This document shows, piece by piece, positions 11,453 through 22,106 of a stretch of 64,000 bases of DNA. This DNA is from Pyropia yezoensis (lineage: Eukaryota; Rhodophyta; Bangiophyceae; Bangiales; Bangiaceae). Positions within the stretch are counted from its first letter, which is position 1. Each line of letters begins with the position of its first letter. A program made the position numbers and the translations under genes. Under the pieces are notes generated by a model. The model worked only from the letters and a program-made list of their open reading frames with translations. It was not told where the DNA came from and made no database searches. The stretch covers positions 10,847,420 through 10,911,419 of the forward strand of contig CM020620.1 of the NCBI GenBank assembly GCA_009829735.1. The letters are read 5' to 3'.

Positions 11453-11983
11453 AAGTGGGGTCCATAGATACAATCCTACTCATGACCATGAGTAACCGGG
11501 TCGGTGTCTCCCCCATTCTTCTTTGCCACGGAGAGAGTGTGGCTGTGCGGCGTGTGCGAGTCTTCCACTCGTTTGGATTCCATGGTCATGCGTACTGACG
11601 CATTCTCATGGCTACAGCTGGTGGCCAAAAGAGAAGAGAAAGACGGGACGGACACAGCCTTGCCATGGTGGAATCGGGCGCCCCAGCCCGGTTTCCGCGC
11701 TCTGGCTATCCCAGTGGGGAAGACCACTTCCCACCATATGTCTATGCTGTGCGACCAGTCAGGTCGCCAACCGGCAGGGCAGGGGCGGGACAACCGGGGC
11801 GGTACGGCCGACGCTGACCGCCCCGGCCAGTTCCAATGCCGGGCCTCTGCATTTCGACCTTGAGGGAGTGGTCCTCCCCGGTCCTCATCCTCCCCGGACA
11901 GCCTGCCCAAGCAGGGCAGGTGGCGGGTGCCTGCTGTCAGCACCCCCCCCCCCCGTTGAGAGTCGAATACATGGGGTGCTGGC
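11453..11983. other. Intergenic region left of the transposon
   Basis: About 530 bp of moderate GC with no convincing gene. It includes a short inverted motif around 11482 (CATGACCATG). It ends with GGC at 11981-11983, which is also the triplet just outside the right transposon end and is a candidate 3-bp target-site duplication. Confidence 0.4.
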
Positions 11984-12144
11984 GCCATCGTCAGCTCCCA
12001 CTCAAAGCCCATCGAGCCTCCACTTTCGACGGGAACTCGACGGGCTTCGACGGGCGTCTAAAGGCCCATCGAAGGCGACTTTCGATGGGCCTTCGAGGGC
12101 AATTCGATGGGAGCCTGCTCGAGGGGCTTCGATGGGGTTCCCCA
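11984..12144 (+). repeat. Left terminal inverted repeat and subterminal hairpin
   Basis: The terminal 19-mer is followed by dense TCGACGGG/TCGATGGG boxes in both orientations. A hairpin lies at 12063-12091, with arms GGCCCATCGAA and TTCGATGGGCC around a 7-base loop. The arrangement resembles subterminal transposase-binding arrays of CACTA elements. Confidence 0.75.
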
Positions 12145-12236
12145 TCGACGGTCAGGCCTTTACAGTCTCGCATGCACGTCCCTGGACTCGCGACCTCTCA
12201 GGAGACCCGCGCTGTTGTGCCGACGTGGGATCTATT

Positions 12237-12300
12237 TTCCACGCCAGGCGACGCTATTCTCCACACCGGGTGACAATATTTCCACACCTGGCGACGCTGT
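12237..12300 (+). repeat. Three degenerate ~21-22 bp tandem units
   Basis: Three successive units share the pattern CCAC-[AG]-CC-N-GG-[CT]-GAC, starting near 12237, 12258 and 12280. They lie about 250 bp inside the left transposon end and could be a second class of binding site or a decayed minisatellite. Confidence 0.5.
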
Positions 12301-12950
12301 TCACCCCTCCCAGCCCGGTTGCACCCGCCCGCGGGGAGCAGCCTCTAGGGCTGGAGGACTGTTCATGGAGGTCGAAGGACACTAGGCCGCAACAGGTGCG
12401 CCGCCAATGTCGCACTGGTGTCACTGGCGGCGACGAGGTGCCGCGGCGCTACGACAAAACGACAACGAGTGACGTTCGCTGACCATGTTCCGCCTCATCC
12501 TCACCACCCTCTTCCCTCCTGGGCAGCCCTCCACGTCGGTAACCTCCGTCGACCCTCCCCCCCTCCCCCCCCGAGACTCACAGCTGGCGCCCATTGCCGC
12601 CAATACCACCCAAGACACCACGCCCCAAAGAGCCCCTCCCCCCTCGCCCCTCCCGGCGTCAAGCAGCGTTTCCAACGCTGCCACACCCTTGCCGCTCCCT
12701 CTCCCCACGGCAAACAACGTCCCCAACACGGTGGTGACCAATCGCGGCCCCTCCGTCCTACCCCGCCGGAAGCACACAACCGCGGCAGCCGACACCACCA
12801 GTCCAAGCTCCATACACAAGCGCCAACGTCAACTGGGCCAGAAGCTGCCGAGCCCACCTCCCCCGCCCCGCCGGAGAGCAACCTCGCGAACGCAACCTCA
12901 TCGCGACGAGCACACCTTCCCCCCCACCCACCGCACGTCCTTTTGCCCAG

Positions 12951-15887
12951 TCAAAGCGGCACCTCTTCCAGGTAGTCGGCAAACCCGCCCGGATAAGCCA
13001 AGCTCTCCGGCAGGAGGTCAGGAGGCGGGGCGCCAAGCTCACCACCGTCAACTACGTCAACAGACGCAGCGCCAGCCGCAGCAGCAGCGCCAGCCGCAGC
13101 AACAGCGCCAGCCGCAGCGCCAACCCCAGCTGCAGCGCGTACGCCAGCCGCAGCGTCAGCTTCCCCGACAGCAGGGGTGGCAGCATCCACAGCGGCAGTG
13201 CCGGCCACTGCATCAGTGCTGGCCACAGCCGCTCGGAAAGAATCCTCGGGGACGGTACCCTTGGCAACACGAGCACCAGCGGCAGCTCCAACGTCTTCCC
13301 GTGCGGGTGTGCCTTCCGCATCAGCAGGAGACATGCCTGCCGCACCAGCAGCACGGTCTTCCGCAGGGTCGACACCCTCCCCATCCTCAACACTCTCCCC
13401 GCAGACAGCACCCCCCCCATCTTCAGCGCCTTCCCAGCCATCAGCACATTCCTCATCCCCTTCCTCCCAGCCGTCAGCACCCTCCTCACCCTCAACGCCC
13501 TCAAAACCGTCAGCACCCTCCTCACCTGCAAAAACATCTTCACCAAGAAGACCGTCATGAACACGAACACCGTTGCTCTCAAGGACATAGCCGGGCACCA
13601 GGTCATGGCTGCTCTCCACGGGCTGCCCGGATGAGCCGGCGGACTCCCCAGGCAGCTCATCCTCTTCTGAGCAGTCGATGACATACGTGCCGTCATCGGC
13701 GACGTTCATGGCACGGTGCTTGTCTGTCCCGTCGCAAAGTCGGAGACCTCCATGCACCTTCCCGTCCCACGGCAGAAACCCACTCACGTTCCGCACCTCC
13801 GCTCGCCAGCCGTCGTAAGCCCCGTCATCGTTCCCACTACGCCGCGACTTGCGGACCCCAGCCACCTTCTCAAAGACGCCGCGTGCCCAATGCGTGATGA
13901 GGCCAACGTGCCCGGTTGTCGCGTCAACGTACACACTGTCCCCCACCTGCTTGGGCTTGACCACACGAGCGTGATGGCCGTTGCGCCGAAACATGGCCGT
14001 CAGCGCGGCGTTGATAGCTGGGTCAGCGGTGTCGGATTGCGCGTACTTGTTGTTCCACAGCCACGCTTCGGCGGTCTCGGGCGTCATCGTCTCGACGCTC
14101 TCGCCCAAAGACTTGAAGTACGCAATCATTGCCACCTTCTGCAGAGCCTCGACGACATGGCTGCTGATACGGTACAGCTTCTGGCTCACGCGAATCCCCT
14201 TCTCTGTCGGGGTACCGGCCGTCGTCAAGAAGACACGATGGCTGTTCAAGTAGTCATCGGCCTCGGCCGGGTTCGCACCTCGTACGGTCTCACAAGCCTC
14301 GTGCAAGATCCCGACCGCGCGCGCACGGCTGGGCATCGCCTTGTAGCTCTCCTTCGACCCCAGCATCTCCTGGATCATCGCCTTCTTAGCAACGTCGCGC
14401 ACTTTCCCGACCTCCAACTCGTTAATGCGGGCGAGCTCGAGTTGGTCGTTGCAGTTGTCCAGCATAGCAGTGCTGCCGCGGAGGCTAGGAGCGACAGGCT
14501 CCTGCTTGGCATAGCTGACGACCCCATCACAGACGCCCTTCACGGCGCCCTGCAGCTGCACCACGGCTTGGGCCGTGCGCTCGTTTCCAACACCCTGGTT
14601 GTGCAGGTTGGTGGACAGCCGGTTGACCGAGGTGTGCACCTCAGCAAGCTTTTGGCTGAGCCCCGCCAAGTGGGCGCACACAGGCCGCAGACCCTCCGCG
14701 AAGACCTTCGTCATGGTGGCGACAGTGACTGCGGAAGGAGCCGGCCGCTCGCCAACTGGATGCACAGGGGGCGGATCTGCTATGGGTGTCCACCCAGTTT
14801 GAGAGGCCGCAGTTGGGGTCGCAGCAGCAACCGCGTCAGGCGCGCCAACCGGGCGAGCTGCAGCGGCAGCAAGTGCAGCTTTTTTTCCGCCGCGCTTGGC
14901 GCGTGGCTTGGTCGCCTTGCGGATGCCCCTCTGAGCCTTGGGCGGCGCAGGGGCCACCGACGGCGTCAGGGACTTCTCCCCGGCTGGGTCTTTGTCAGTC
15001 AGCTCCGGTAGCACAAAGGAGAGCGCTCGAGGTGGAAGAGCAACGGCAGAGAGACGTGCCCGAGCAGGAGCTTTGAACAATGAAGGTCGGTGTGCCCCCA
15101 AAGGCGACGATGGCGGACCACGCGGTGCCACCGGCGCCGCCGGTGTCACCGGCACCGAAGCTGCCGTCTCGTGCCCGCCACTGAGGGCTGCGTCCGTAAT
15201 AGCCACGGGAGACACGCCGGAGGACATAAGATCTCCCGTTTTGCCGGCAGGTGTTCGAGGCGACGCCGGCACACTCCCAGCCGCGCCCTGCCTCGGCCTC
15301 GAAGCCGTCGGTGTGAAGGCGCCTGCCGCGGCGCCCCCCTTCGGCAAGGCCGTCGCAGCACCAAGCGTGCGGCTTCCGGCTGTAGACGGCCCTCCTGCCC
15401 GCCGTGTAGGCTTGCAGACCCGAGCGGGCGCCGCCTTAGCTCGACGGTGGGACGCCAGTGTGCCAGTAGCCGGTCCACCATCTCTGAGGGGGGGCGGTAC
15501 GACGGCAGTTGCCGCCGCCCCCGCTTGGCCGGGGCGTGTCACAACGCCAGCTGCTGCCAACGCCCCAACTCGGTAGGGGGGCGTCAAAGCCCCAGCTGCC
15601 TGCGTACCAGCTCGACGGGGGGGCAGCACGAGCCCACGCGCGCCACTTGCCGGCGCAGGGCCAGCCAAGCGGGGCGGTCGCGCAGCGCTGACAGCAGGTG
15701 ACGCGGGAGGCGGCTCCAGGTCAGACGACACGTTCGTCTCGCTGGTGGGTGTCGCCCAGCGCAGCTGTGCCTGTCCGCGCGGCATCGCCGCCAGGACCGC
15801 GGCAGCCTCCGCCTCCCCTTCACGCTCGAGCTCGGGCTGGGAGAAAGGCAGATCGTTGACAAGTTGGAGGGGGCGCCGAGCAGGCAT
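12951..15887 (-). CDS. Transposon partner protein of unknown function, 978 aa
   Basis: The frame is open from the ATG at 15887 (reading MPARRPLQLVNDLPFSQPEL) to a stop at 12951. It could extend upstream to 16124 only through a poly-G tract, so 15887 is preferred. Layout: about 350 residues rich in Pro/Ala/Gly/Arg; a Lys/Arg-rich patch (KATKPRAKRGGKK), a plausible nuclear signal; a helical, possibly coiled-coil stretch around residues 395-460 (LSQKLAEVHTSVNRLSTNL); a folded-looking core to about residue 770; a strongly acidic Glu/Asp/Gly/Trp-rich section (EEGADGWEEGDEECADGWEG); and an Ala/Gly/Val-repeat tail ending in FADYLEEVPL. I recognise no named domain. It diverges from the transposase across a shared intergenic region, inside the terminal repeats. 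A TnpA-like accessory role in binding the subterminal boxes is a hypothesis from position only. Confidence 0.7.
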   Translation of the reverse strand: MPARRPLQLVNDLPFSQPELEREGEAEAAAVLAAMPRGQAQLRWATPTSETNVSSDLEPPPASPAVSAARPPRLAGPAPASGARGLVLPPRRAGTQAAGALTPPYRVGALAAAGVVTRPGQAGAAATAVVPPPLRDGGPATGTLASHRRAKAAPARVCKPTRRAGGPSTAGSRTLGAATALPKGGAAAGAFTPTASRPRQGAAGSVPASPRTPAGKTGDLMSSGVSPVAITDAALSGGHETAASVPVTPAAPVAPRGPPSSPLGAHRPSLFKAPARARLSAVALPPRALSFVLPELTDKDPAGEKSLTPSVAPAPPKAQRGIRKATKPRAKRGGKKAALAAAAARPVGAPDAVAAATPTAASQTGWTPIADPPPVHPVGERPAPSAVTVATMTKVFAEGLRPVCAHLAGLSQKLAEVHTSVNRLSTNLHNQGVGNERTAQAVVQLQGAVKGVCDGVVSYAKQEPVAPSLRGSTAMLDNCNDQLELARINELEVGKVRDVAKKAMIQEMLGSKESYKAMPSRARAVGILHEACETVRGANPAEADDYLNSHRVFLTTAGTPTEKGIRVSQKLYRISSHVVEALQKVAMIAYFKSLGESVETMTPETAEAWLWNNKYAQSDTADPAINAALTAMFRRNGHHARVVKPKQVGDSVYVDATTGHVGLITHWARGVFEKVAGVRKSRRSGNDDGAYDGWRAEVRNVSGFLPWDGKVHGGLRLCDGTDKHRAMNVADDGTYVIDCSEEDELPGESAGSSGQPVESSHDLVPGYVLESNGVRVHDGLLGEDVFAGEEGADGFEGVEGEEGADGWEEGDEECADGWEGAEDGGGAVCGESVEDGEGVDPAEDRAAGAAGMSPADAEGTPAREDVGAAAGARVAKGTVPEDSFRAAVASTDAVAGTAAVDAATPAVGEADAAAGVRAAAGVGAAAGAVAAAGAAAAAGAASVDVVDGGELGAPPPDLLPESLAYPGGFADYLEEVPL

Positions 15888-17929
15888 GTCCACAGTTAGA
15901 TGGAACGGGGCGCCCAGGATAAGACAAGGAAAGGAGGATGAAGAGGGCAGGGAACAGGGGGCGGGGGGGGGGGGGGGGGGGGGAGGAGTTGAGACGAGAG
16001 GACAAGCAGGCCACGATGAAGACCCACCCGCAGTGTGGTCAGCGATACTTCTCACGCACGGCCACGAAAGCCGCCAAGGCCCATGAACAACACCACCCAC
16101 CTTTTGTACCAAAGACCACGCCATGACTCACCTTCCACGAGGACCCGTAGTCGCACACGGGCCTGTCGGGGGGGGGACATGGCCGCAGATGTGACAAGAA
16201 CTGGTAGCAGGCAGCGCAAACTAGGACGTTGACAGGACGCAGCCGAAGAATGGACGGCTATGTATCGTCAGTACGGCGCTTGGAACACCCCTCGCTTCGT
16301 CCATGTGGCAGCTGCTGAGTCACCTGTGGCGCAAACGCAGGGCCACGACCATCAGGCAGCATGACGTGCGGCACACCCTGGCCACTCGAGTAATCGTGCC
16401 CTCCCACCCCACAAGCACGTCCCCCCGCTCCCAGACTCTCCTGCAACCGCATACAGAGGGCTAACCACCCCACAAGCCCGTCCCCACGCCCCGCGCCTCT
16501 CCAGCTGCCGCACTCTTGGGGTTGCCAGCGTACCGCCACAGAAGGCAACGCACTCGGCGCGCCACGGGACGCTGCGAGCCGTGCACCACAGTTCGACATT
16601 GTAGGGCTAGCCCTGGCCGCCCGCAGACCAAGTGCGCTGCTCGCTACACACGTCCCAGCACTAGGTCCGGGGCAGCGCCGAAGTCGCCAGTTCACAGCGA
16701 CCAGATTGCGAAGACGACTCCGGAGGGGCGGCTGCGATCGACCTCGGCAGATCGTGGAAGGGTAGTGGGCGCAGCCGCTCCGATTCATTCCAGGCCTTGA
16801 GTATTGGCAAGTCACGCCATTTGGAACGCTACCGCACTGCTATTGGTCAACTGAAAGTCTAACTCTTCCTCGAGGACAATGACCCTGTCAGCAAGAGTAA
16901 TATTTATCCGGCTTAACGGACACCTTTCGCCTCGAAGGGGCTCGACGGGCGTCGATGGGCGTCGATGAGACCCGTCGGCGTCGGCACCGGACCAGCCAGC
17001 GAGGCCTACGAGCTCTACGAGACCCGGCCAAAGCTCCGATCATGTGGGACATCCTTCGTGGACCTGTGCGGAGCAGCTTGGGGGCAGTGGGGGGGGGGGG
17101 GGGGGGGGGGGGGGGGGGCGGGGCTGGGGAGATTGCGACCGGGCTGTGCGACGATGTGGCCGCGCTTTTTCCTGCCCCACGCCCGCGCTCCCGGCCCTCA
17201 CGTCCTCCCATTCAAGGACCAGCCAGTGGGGCGTGCAGCTACTGGCAGGGACGGCAACGACTATGCACGCTGTAGGCGACCTGTACGGACCTGGAAAGAG
17301 CGCAAGGAGCTTGCGAGAGGGGGGAGGGGGTGGGAGGTGGGGCTGGCAGGGGGGGGGGGGGGCAGGAGCGGACATTTCGGCCGCTGCAGTCGCGGCTGGC
17401 TGTGGTCGCGCCGCGCTCTTTCCCCCCAGCGCTGGCACAGTCGCTCTCATGGCGGGTCAGCCACACACCATTTCGATCACCGTGGGCTGCCGTGGCCACG
17501 GCAGCCGGACCACTGACGCAGGGGGATGATGGGGCGTGCAACAGCGCCTTTGCGTGGCTCATTTGATTCCCCTTTTGATTGCGACAGACCAACCTTGGGA
17601 GCTGCTCTTGAAAAGGGGTGCTCCGCGCCGGCTTGCCGGCGTTTCCCGTGTCTGCGTCAACACGCTGCAATTGACGCAGCGGCTGTCTTGCGCTCGGGGT
17701 CCAATCGGGCCATGCTCTCGAAGGTCCGTGGGGCCCCGCCACTTCTGCTGGACGTCAGTGTGTGTGTGGGATGTGCGCGGGCCTAGCCAGTCCTACGCTT
17801 TGTACATGACGCTTCCCAGCGCCCCACACACGCCTCCGACACTGACGTTGCGACTCGCCATGTCCCGTTATCTACTACGCTGCTGCTCATTTGTCTTTCC
17901 TGTACAAAGTGACCTTCTCTGGTGGTGGC
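15888..17929. promoter_or_regulatory. Divergent intergenic region between the two transposon genes
   Basis: About 2 kb separates the two divergent start codons. It contains poly-G tracts near 15961-15982 and 17090-17118, an ATTGG (reverse CCAAT) at about 16843, an AT-rich TAATATTTATC at about 16898-16908, and a box cluster at about 16930-16972 reading TCGACGGGCGTCGATGGGCG, the same motif as in both transposon ends. Short open frames are present but none is convincing. I read it as the bidirectional promoter and possible regulatory binding region. Confidence 0.45.
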
Positions 17930-20900
17930 ATGCCTAGTGGCAAGAAGCGGGGCAGGCTGCTAGTCTGCGCCGTGTGCGATTTTGAGACCTTCAGCAAGGG
18001 TGGCTTCGTGTGGCACCAGACATCTGCGCACGGGCGAGCGTACGGAAGTGGCATACCGGGCAAGAAGAGAGCAAGGCAAGCAACGCTGGATGAGGGCGAC
18101 GCAGCTGCCGTGCTCGACGGCATCTCTGCACAACCTCGCGCTCGTCGGAGGCTACTCTGCGTCACGGAGGCAAGTGCAAGCGGTGGCAATGGCGGTGCGG
18201 CTGGAGATGGGGAGGCGGAGGCCCCAGAGGCCGAGGCAGCGGTCCACGGCGGGCCGGCAGCTGGTCTGGGCGCCCTTGTGGCGGATGAAGCCGGCTCCTA
18301 CGACGCCGCCATTCGTGCCCAACTGTATCCCCTTCTGGAGATGACAGGCGCGTTGCGAGGAGACGGCCAGGAGGCGGTTGATGCCAGCCAGCGCGACACA
18401 GACGGGGGGGACATGGACGTGGACGTCCCGTATGAGTCACTGGCGACCCGTATATTCCGCTTATACGAGGCTTTGGACGACGCTGCTCGTGCTGTCCCTA
18501 TTCTGGAGCGCCGCAGGAACAGCCGCACCGGGCGATTTAACACTGCTCGTCTGCGTGCGCTGCAGAAGTTTGTTCTGGGCGTCGGTGGGGCGGGCCTGTC
18601 AGTGAGAGAGCAGCGGCATCTCTACAACTTTTTGGAGGTGTGGGACAGGCGCGACGATGTCGATCCGATGGCGGCGAGCGACAACTTCTCCCTGCAGGCT
18701 GTCTTCCCGACCTTCTCGTCCTTCAAAAATGCTCTGCGGGATGACCTTGTTGACGCGGTGCTTGTCGCTGGATGGAGGAAGCTTCGCATTCGCGAGGGGG
18801 GCACGGTGTACGAGGTGTACTTCCGGTCCGTTCTCGAGGTGGTAATGGCCAGGCTCCGCAGCGGAGGGGCGGGTATACGGCTGTGGAGCGGGGTGGGTGG
18901 GCCGGCGCCTCCCACCAACATGCGACAGACCCCAATGGACGGTGATGCTTTCCGCCTTTGCGAGCGCAACGTCGTCGATGCTCATGGCAACACCAGCTTC
19001 GTGCTGGGTCTTCATATGTACAGTGACAGCTGCAGAGTCTCATGGTCAGGCGGTAAGTTTTGTACTTGTCTCGTGTGCATGGGAGTCGTCTTTGTGTGTG
19101 TCAGATGCTGGCTCCTTGACACCGTGGAGAGGGTCCTCTTTTTGCTGACTGAGTCTGACTGGTTTGCTCTCGTATTGTTTGTTGATGCCTGGCGTATGTC
19201 CTTGAATTCTGGCTGGCTCTCCTTCCACCTCAGCCCACAAGCTTTACCCCGTCCGAGTCCGTCTCGTCAACGACGTGTCGGGCGAGATTGAGTGGTTTAC
19301 CGTCGCTTTCATACCCATGGTGCGCATCCAGGTTGAGCCGGCTGCTCAGGAGCGCTCCAGATTGCGCCGTTGTGGCATATTGCAACGTGTTTTGTACGTT
19401 TGCATGCGGACGGCGATGGCGGCGAGCCGGTTTGGTGCCGAGGTCTGCGTGGATGGCCGGCGGCTGATGGCGTTTCCGCGCCTGTTGCTGTACGTGTGCG
19501 ATCAACCTGAGGAGCGCGCCGTCTTGTGTTTGAAGGCGGGCAAGTGCCAGCGACCCTGCTCCCAGTGTGACGTGCATGAGGACGTTGCAGGGTCGTCCGA
19601 AGCTCTCAACGCTGCCGAGCGTGACGTGGTGGAGACGCTCGAGCGTCAGTTAGAGACGGCTGGGCACAGGTCGCACGATCGCGAGCGAGCCCGGTGTGAG
19701 ACACTGGAGGCCGCCGACAGCTTGACAGGCTTTGTGCCGGCTTTAGCCGCAATGGATGGCCTCTCGACGTCGCCGTACTTGCTATACAAGATGGTCGGCT
19801 TTGACGCACTGCACGTACGTTTGACCGTGTGGGAACACAGACGTATCTCGTTGTTGTGGGCGCGCACTTGTATGCACGACTGGTGAAGGGTGGGGTTTGA
19901 CTGTTCTTCCATTGTTGGATGTCTTCTTGGCTTTGATGGGTTCATGGCGTTTCAGGTGCTCGACCTAGGCGTCACGAGGTATCTGGTGCAGTGGCTAGTC
20001 GAGGTCTTCCCGAAGATGTGTGATGGAGACCTGCCGCTCGCCGGTACGGACGCCGCAACACGTCGTGTGTGCAACCTGCGACTTGATCACGTTGGACGCC
20101 GCAGCAAGGCATGTAGGACCGCACCTGGGTACGTATGCAGTCGCCCCCTATTCCCCTGCCGTTGTTTGACGTCGCGCGTGCCTTTGACCACTACCGCCGT
20201 TGTCCTGGTCCATGTGGAGTGGCAGGTGGTTTGCGTCGGTGCCGTTGGTGTGCAGACTGCGCCTGTGCAGCGATTCCTATCGATGAGGATGGTGTCGCGT
20301 GCTTCAGCGCCTCACGCGATCGCTGCTTTACTTGACCTCGCTGTCCGCTAGCACCGCCCAATGCCCGCCCCTGTTTTTTCCCCATGAACTCCTCCATGGC
20401 TCTGCACAGGTACCTCATCAAGCACGATGAGTCCCAGTCCGTATTCACCGGCAAGCAGCAGAGAGATGGCGTGTCCGTGATGCCGCACTTGGTGGCCGGC
20501 GCATGGCGCACTCGCGGGGGCCCGCACGTCCTCAACGACGTGAACCATCCCACGCCCGCTGCCCAGCGAGATGGCACAGCTCTGCCTGTCGGAGACGGCA
20601 TTAACGACGCTGTCCCCGATCTGGCGGCCCGCGTGGCTGCGCTGAACCTCGACGACCAGCCCGAGGAAGGAGATGAGAGCGACAACTTGGAGGGCGGCGC
20701 GGCAAGGAGGCAGTTTGACTGGGCGGCCTATCATGCTGTGTGGCAGCAGACCCCGATTGATGAGGCCATCACTGCCATGTTTGCAGAGTTCGCCGTGCTC
20801 CACGCGGAGATGACTGGGTACACGTGCTCCACATCCCCCCTGCCCCTCACCCTCGACGTGGGCAAGACCATCGCGGACCGCGCCGAGCGCTTTGTGACGC

Positions 20901-21910
20901 TCTACGTGACGCCTATATTGGGTCATCAACGATCCACCAAGGTGCACAGACTATTGTGCCATGTTATGGGGGCCATACGCATGCATGGGAACATCAATAA
21001 TGGGAACGCGGGCCTCAACGAGCGGCTCCACAAGGAAGACAAGCCGTACTACGCGCGTACTAACAAGGACATGACGGACTTTACTCGCCAGCTAGTGGTG
21101 CAGGCACAGGGCGCCCGCACTGTTCTGCGTCGCATTGCCGCCCATGACGAGGACGAAGCCGCGCTCCTGGTCGATGGTGATGATGAAGGCGACAGCGACG
21201 GGACGGGCTGCGATGATGGAGGGGACATGCGGGACCACGGCGATGGCGAGAGCTGGGGGGATGTTGCCGACAATGAGGCTGCAGCAACGCCCCGCGGAGA
21301 TGATGCCGACGCGACCGTGCCCGTCTCCGCTTATCACCTGCGGAAAGTGCCTCTATCCGGGATTGCCCTGCGGCCGGGTCTTGAGGGTATTGCGGAAGCG
21401 CTCGAGCTGCCGGAAGACGCTCAGGTGCGCACTTGCTCTCGCCTTAGCTTTGTCGCTGTTTTTGAGTGTGGCTGGAAGGTTGAGCAGCTGCTGTACGCGT
21501 CCCATTCATTCCGTGGCAAGCCGTGGTACGATTTTGTCTTGTACTCCAATCCTGATGATGCTTCGACTTTATCGGTTGCTGAGGTGCGGGCTATTGTCCG
21601 TCGGCCCGAGGGGGATGTCGCAGTCATTGCGGACATGGTCGTCGTCCCGGGTGTTGTCAGCTGCCCCTTGGTCGCCCGCGGGTGCACAAGACTAGCTTGG
21701 AACGTTCTTGCCGGGGACAGGGACGTTCGCTTGAGATCGCTGCCTGTGGCGTGTGTGCGGCGAGTGGTCCACGTGGTCCCTGACTTCGCAGACTTGGTTC
21801 GGCGCGTGGGCGTTCATGCTGAGCCCGCTAGGAGGGATGCTCCGTTGGCGGACCGCTTGGCGATGCGGTACTTCATCAACGCGTTCTATCCTTGGGCTTC
21901 GTCCGAATAG
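17930..21910 (+). CDS. Plavaka/Tnp2-like transposase, four exons
   Basis: Proposed exons are 17930-19052, 19234-19814, 19956-20128 and 20410-21910. Donors are GTAAGT, GTACGT and GTACGT, every acceptor ends in AG, and the joined 3378 bases give 1125 codons plus stop without frame loss. Residues about 10-30 form a C2H2-type finger (C-x2-C-x12-H-x4-H, CAVCDFETF ... WHQTSAH). The core matches the order of motifs in Plavaka/CACTA transposases: MYSDSCRVSWSG then KLYPVRVRLVND (first acidic residue); a C-x2-C pair after a regular helical stretch (CQRPCSQCDVH); FDALHVLDLGVTRYLVQW across the exon 2/3 joint; an STG-like segment (SVFTGKQQRD) after the exon 3/4 joint; and NNGNAGLNERLHKEDKPYYA. The likely DDE/D residues are the D of YSD, the D of FDALH and the E of NERLHK (inference). 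The C-terminal part has PWYDFVLY, as in the family. It should cut and paste the element via the terminal repeats. Confidence 0.72.
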
Positions 21911-22106
21911 CACTTATTCTCTCTTTCTTGTTCTCCTCTCCGGTCTCTCTCTCTTTATTGTTCTCCTCTCCGTTGACCCTCCCTTATCAAAGGCGAAGCA
22001 TTTTCCTGGTGGACAAACGGTAACATGATGCGTACCACATCACATCAGCTCGAGCGACAGTCTCCACAGACATCTCCCTGGCCAGCAACACCAGCGACAA
22101 TGTAGG

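Noticed and set aside
12485..13681. Plus-strand Gln/Pro/His-rich frame that looks like a glutamine-rich protein
   Set aside because: It is the antisense of the Ala/Gly/Val repeats of the minus-strand transposon protein; the composition is explained by that.
16258..16815. A 185-codon minus-strand frame between the two transposon genes
   Set aside because: No motif, and position within the shared promoter region; composition fits chance.
20135..20335. Cys-rich plus-strand frame inside the transposase (possible extra exon)
   Set aside because: It lies within the third intron. Direct joining of 20128 to 20410 keeps the frame and the conserved motif order, so the frame is probably intronic.
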